Assembly (NCBI RefSeq): GCF_001544475.1
Contig: NZ_FCNW02000004.1
Location: 62,001 to 126,000, forward strand
Reading direction: 5' to 3'
DNA length: 64,000 bases
Source: Caballeronia humi
GTDB taxonomy: Bacteria; Pseudomonadota; Gammaproteobacteria; Burkholderiales; Burkholderiaceae
The notes under the pieces are model-generated. The model was not told the DNA's origin, did no database searches, and was given only the letters and a program-made list of their open reading frames with translations. Shown here piece by piece: positions 63,648 through 64,000 of the stretch. Numbering within the stretch: position 1 is the first letter of the stretch; every line of letters begins with the position of its first letter. Made by a program: the position numbers and the translations under genes.

Positions 63648-64000
63648 TCACTGGGCGTCGTGAAAAATGACGCCCAGCGTGTGCCGATGCCCCGAGCGCA
63701 GCCGGCTCACGCCATGCCGCAGATTCACGCGATACGCGCCGCGCGTCCCCTGCATCGGCCGGTGATGCACCGCGAAAACCACCGCATCGCCCTGTTTCAG
63801 CGGCACCACTTCCGCGCGCGACTGCATGTGCGGCCGCTGCTCCGTCATCACGAATTCGCCGCCGGTGAAATCGCGTCCGGGCTCCGAGAGCAGGATCGCG
63901 AGTTGAATCGGGAAGACGTGTTCGCCGTATAGGTCCTGATGCAGGCAGTTGTAGTCGCCCGCGTGGTATTGGAGGATCAGCGGCGTCGGGCGCGTCTGCC
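63648..64000 (-). CDS. 2OG-Fe(II) oxygenase, C-terminal part (start beyond the window)
   Basis: The minus-strand frame is open from the window edge to a stop at 63648. The visible part holds the H-x-D iron motif ([13 protein letters not shown]), the [11 protein letters not shown] segment, and the distal His ([11 protein letters not shown]). This is the prolyl-4-hydroxylase-like 2-oxoglutarate oxygenase fold. The N-terminus lies outside, so the length and substrate are not known. It converges on ribA with 6 bp between stops. Confidence 0.86.
   Translation of the reverse strand, partial: QTRPTPLILQYHAGDYNCLHQDLYGEHVFPIQLAILLSEPGRDFTGGEFVMTEQRPHMQSRAEVVPLKQGDAVVFAVHHRPMQGTRGAYRVNLRHGVSRLRSGHRHTLGVIFHDAQ

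Noticed and set aside
1..64000. CRISPR arrays, tRNA or rRNA genes, intact insertion sequences, prophage attachment sites
   Set aside because: I found no regularly spaced repeats with spacers, no cloverleaf-like or rRNA segments, no transposase or integrase gene, and no flanking direct repeats.

Overview
The window is high-GC DNA from the main genome of a beta-proteobacterium, most likely Burkholderiaceae of the Caballeronia/Paraburkholderia/Burkholderia group. The basis is gene content and style: a DUF3034-globin-cupredoxin operon, a single-chain double-length UvrA, a PyrB with an N-terminal helix-turn-helix extension, many MocR and LysR regulators, and dense high-GC coding on both strands. 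I saw no tRNA, rRNA, CRISPR array or intact insertion sequence.

Layout. 1-3003 (minus): a four-gene operon for a beta-barrel-like protein (DUF3034), an exported truncated haemoglobin, an exported cupredoxin and a membrane sensor that runs off the left edge. 3305-4507: a self-inhibited Fic enzyme. 4529-10237 (minus): a complete nitB-C-D-E-F-G-H (Nit1C) cluster, known from cyanide and nitrile assimilation, with a near-consensus sigma-54 promoter and a divergent MocR-type regulator (10640-12031). 12081-20755: CDP-diglyceride hydrolase, BrnTA toxin-antitoxin, a glycosyltransferase/deacetylase pair, PyrB, YjbQ, and a BON protein followed by an NfeD-slipin pair. 20760-27199: an AhpD-like protein, a LysR regulator and an EmrAB-OMF efflux operon with two identical palindromes in its leader. 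27512-28979: FkbM methyltransferase and HigBA. 29209-35025: a 1938-residue UvrA behind a LexA box. 35044-42739: cyanase, ACT protein, DUF445 protein and a glycan-hydrolase block. 42761-48790: YdeP-type molybdoenzyme, two more MocR regulators and a patch of degenerate repeats. 48797-64000: orphan TAXI binding protein, zinc-ribbon membrane protein, a 2-keto-3-deoxy-sugar-acid dehydratase with its LysR regulator, an RsbRD-N histidine kinase, PhoD, AhpCF, a peptide-type ABC binding protein, RibA and a 2OG-Fe(II) oxygenase cut by the right edge.

How parts work together. The nit cluster (cyanide/nitrile) and cyanase (cyanate) could act together in recovering nitrogen from C-N toxins. The sigma-54 promoter points to nitrogen control of the nit operon, although the neighbouring regulator is of the MocR class. 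AhpC/AhpF, the AhpD-like protein, the SOS-box UvrA and the efflux operon form a general stress background. The least understood unit is the left-edge operon, which places a haem protein and a type-1 copper protein outside the cytoplasm and couples them genetically to an envelope sensor.
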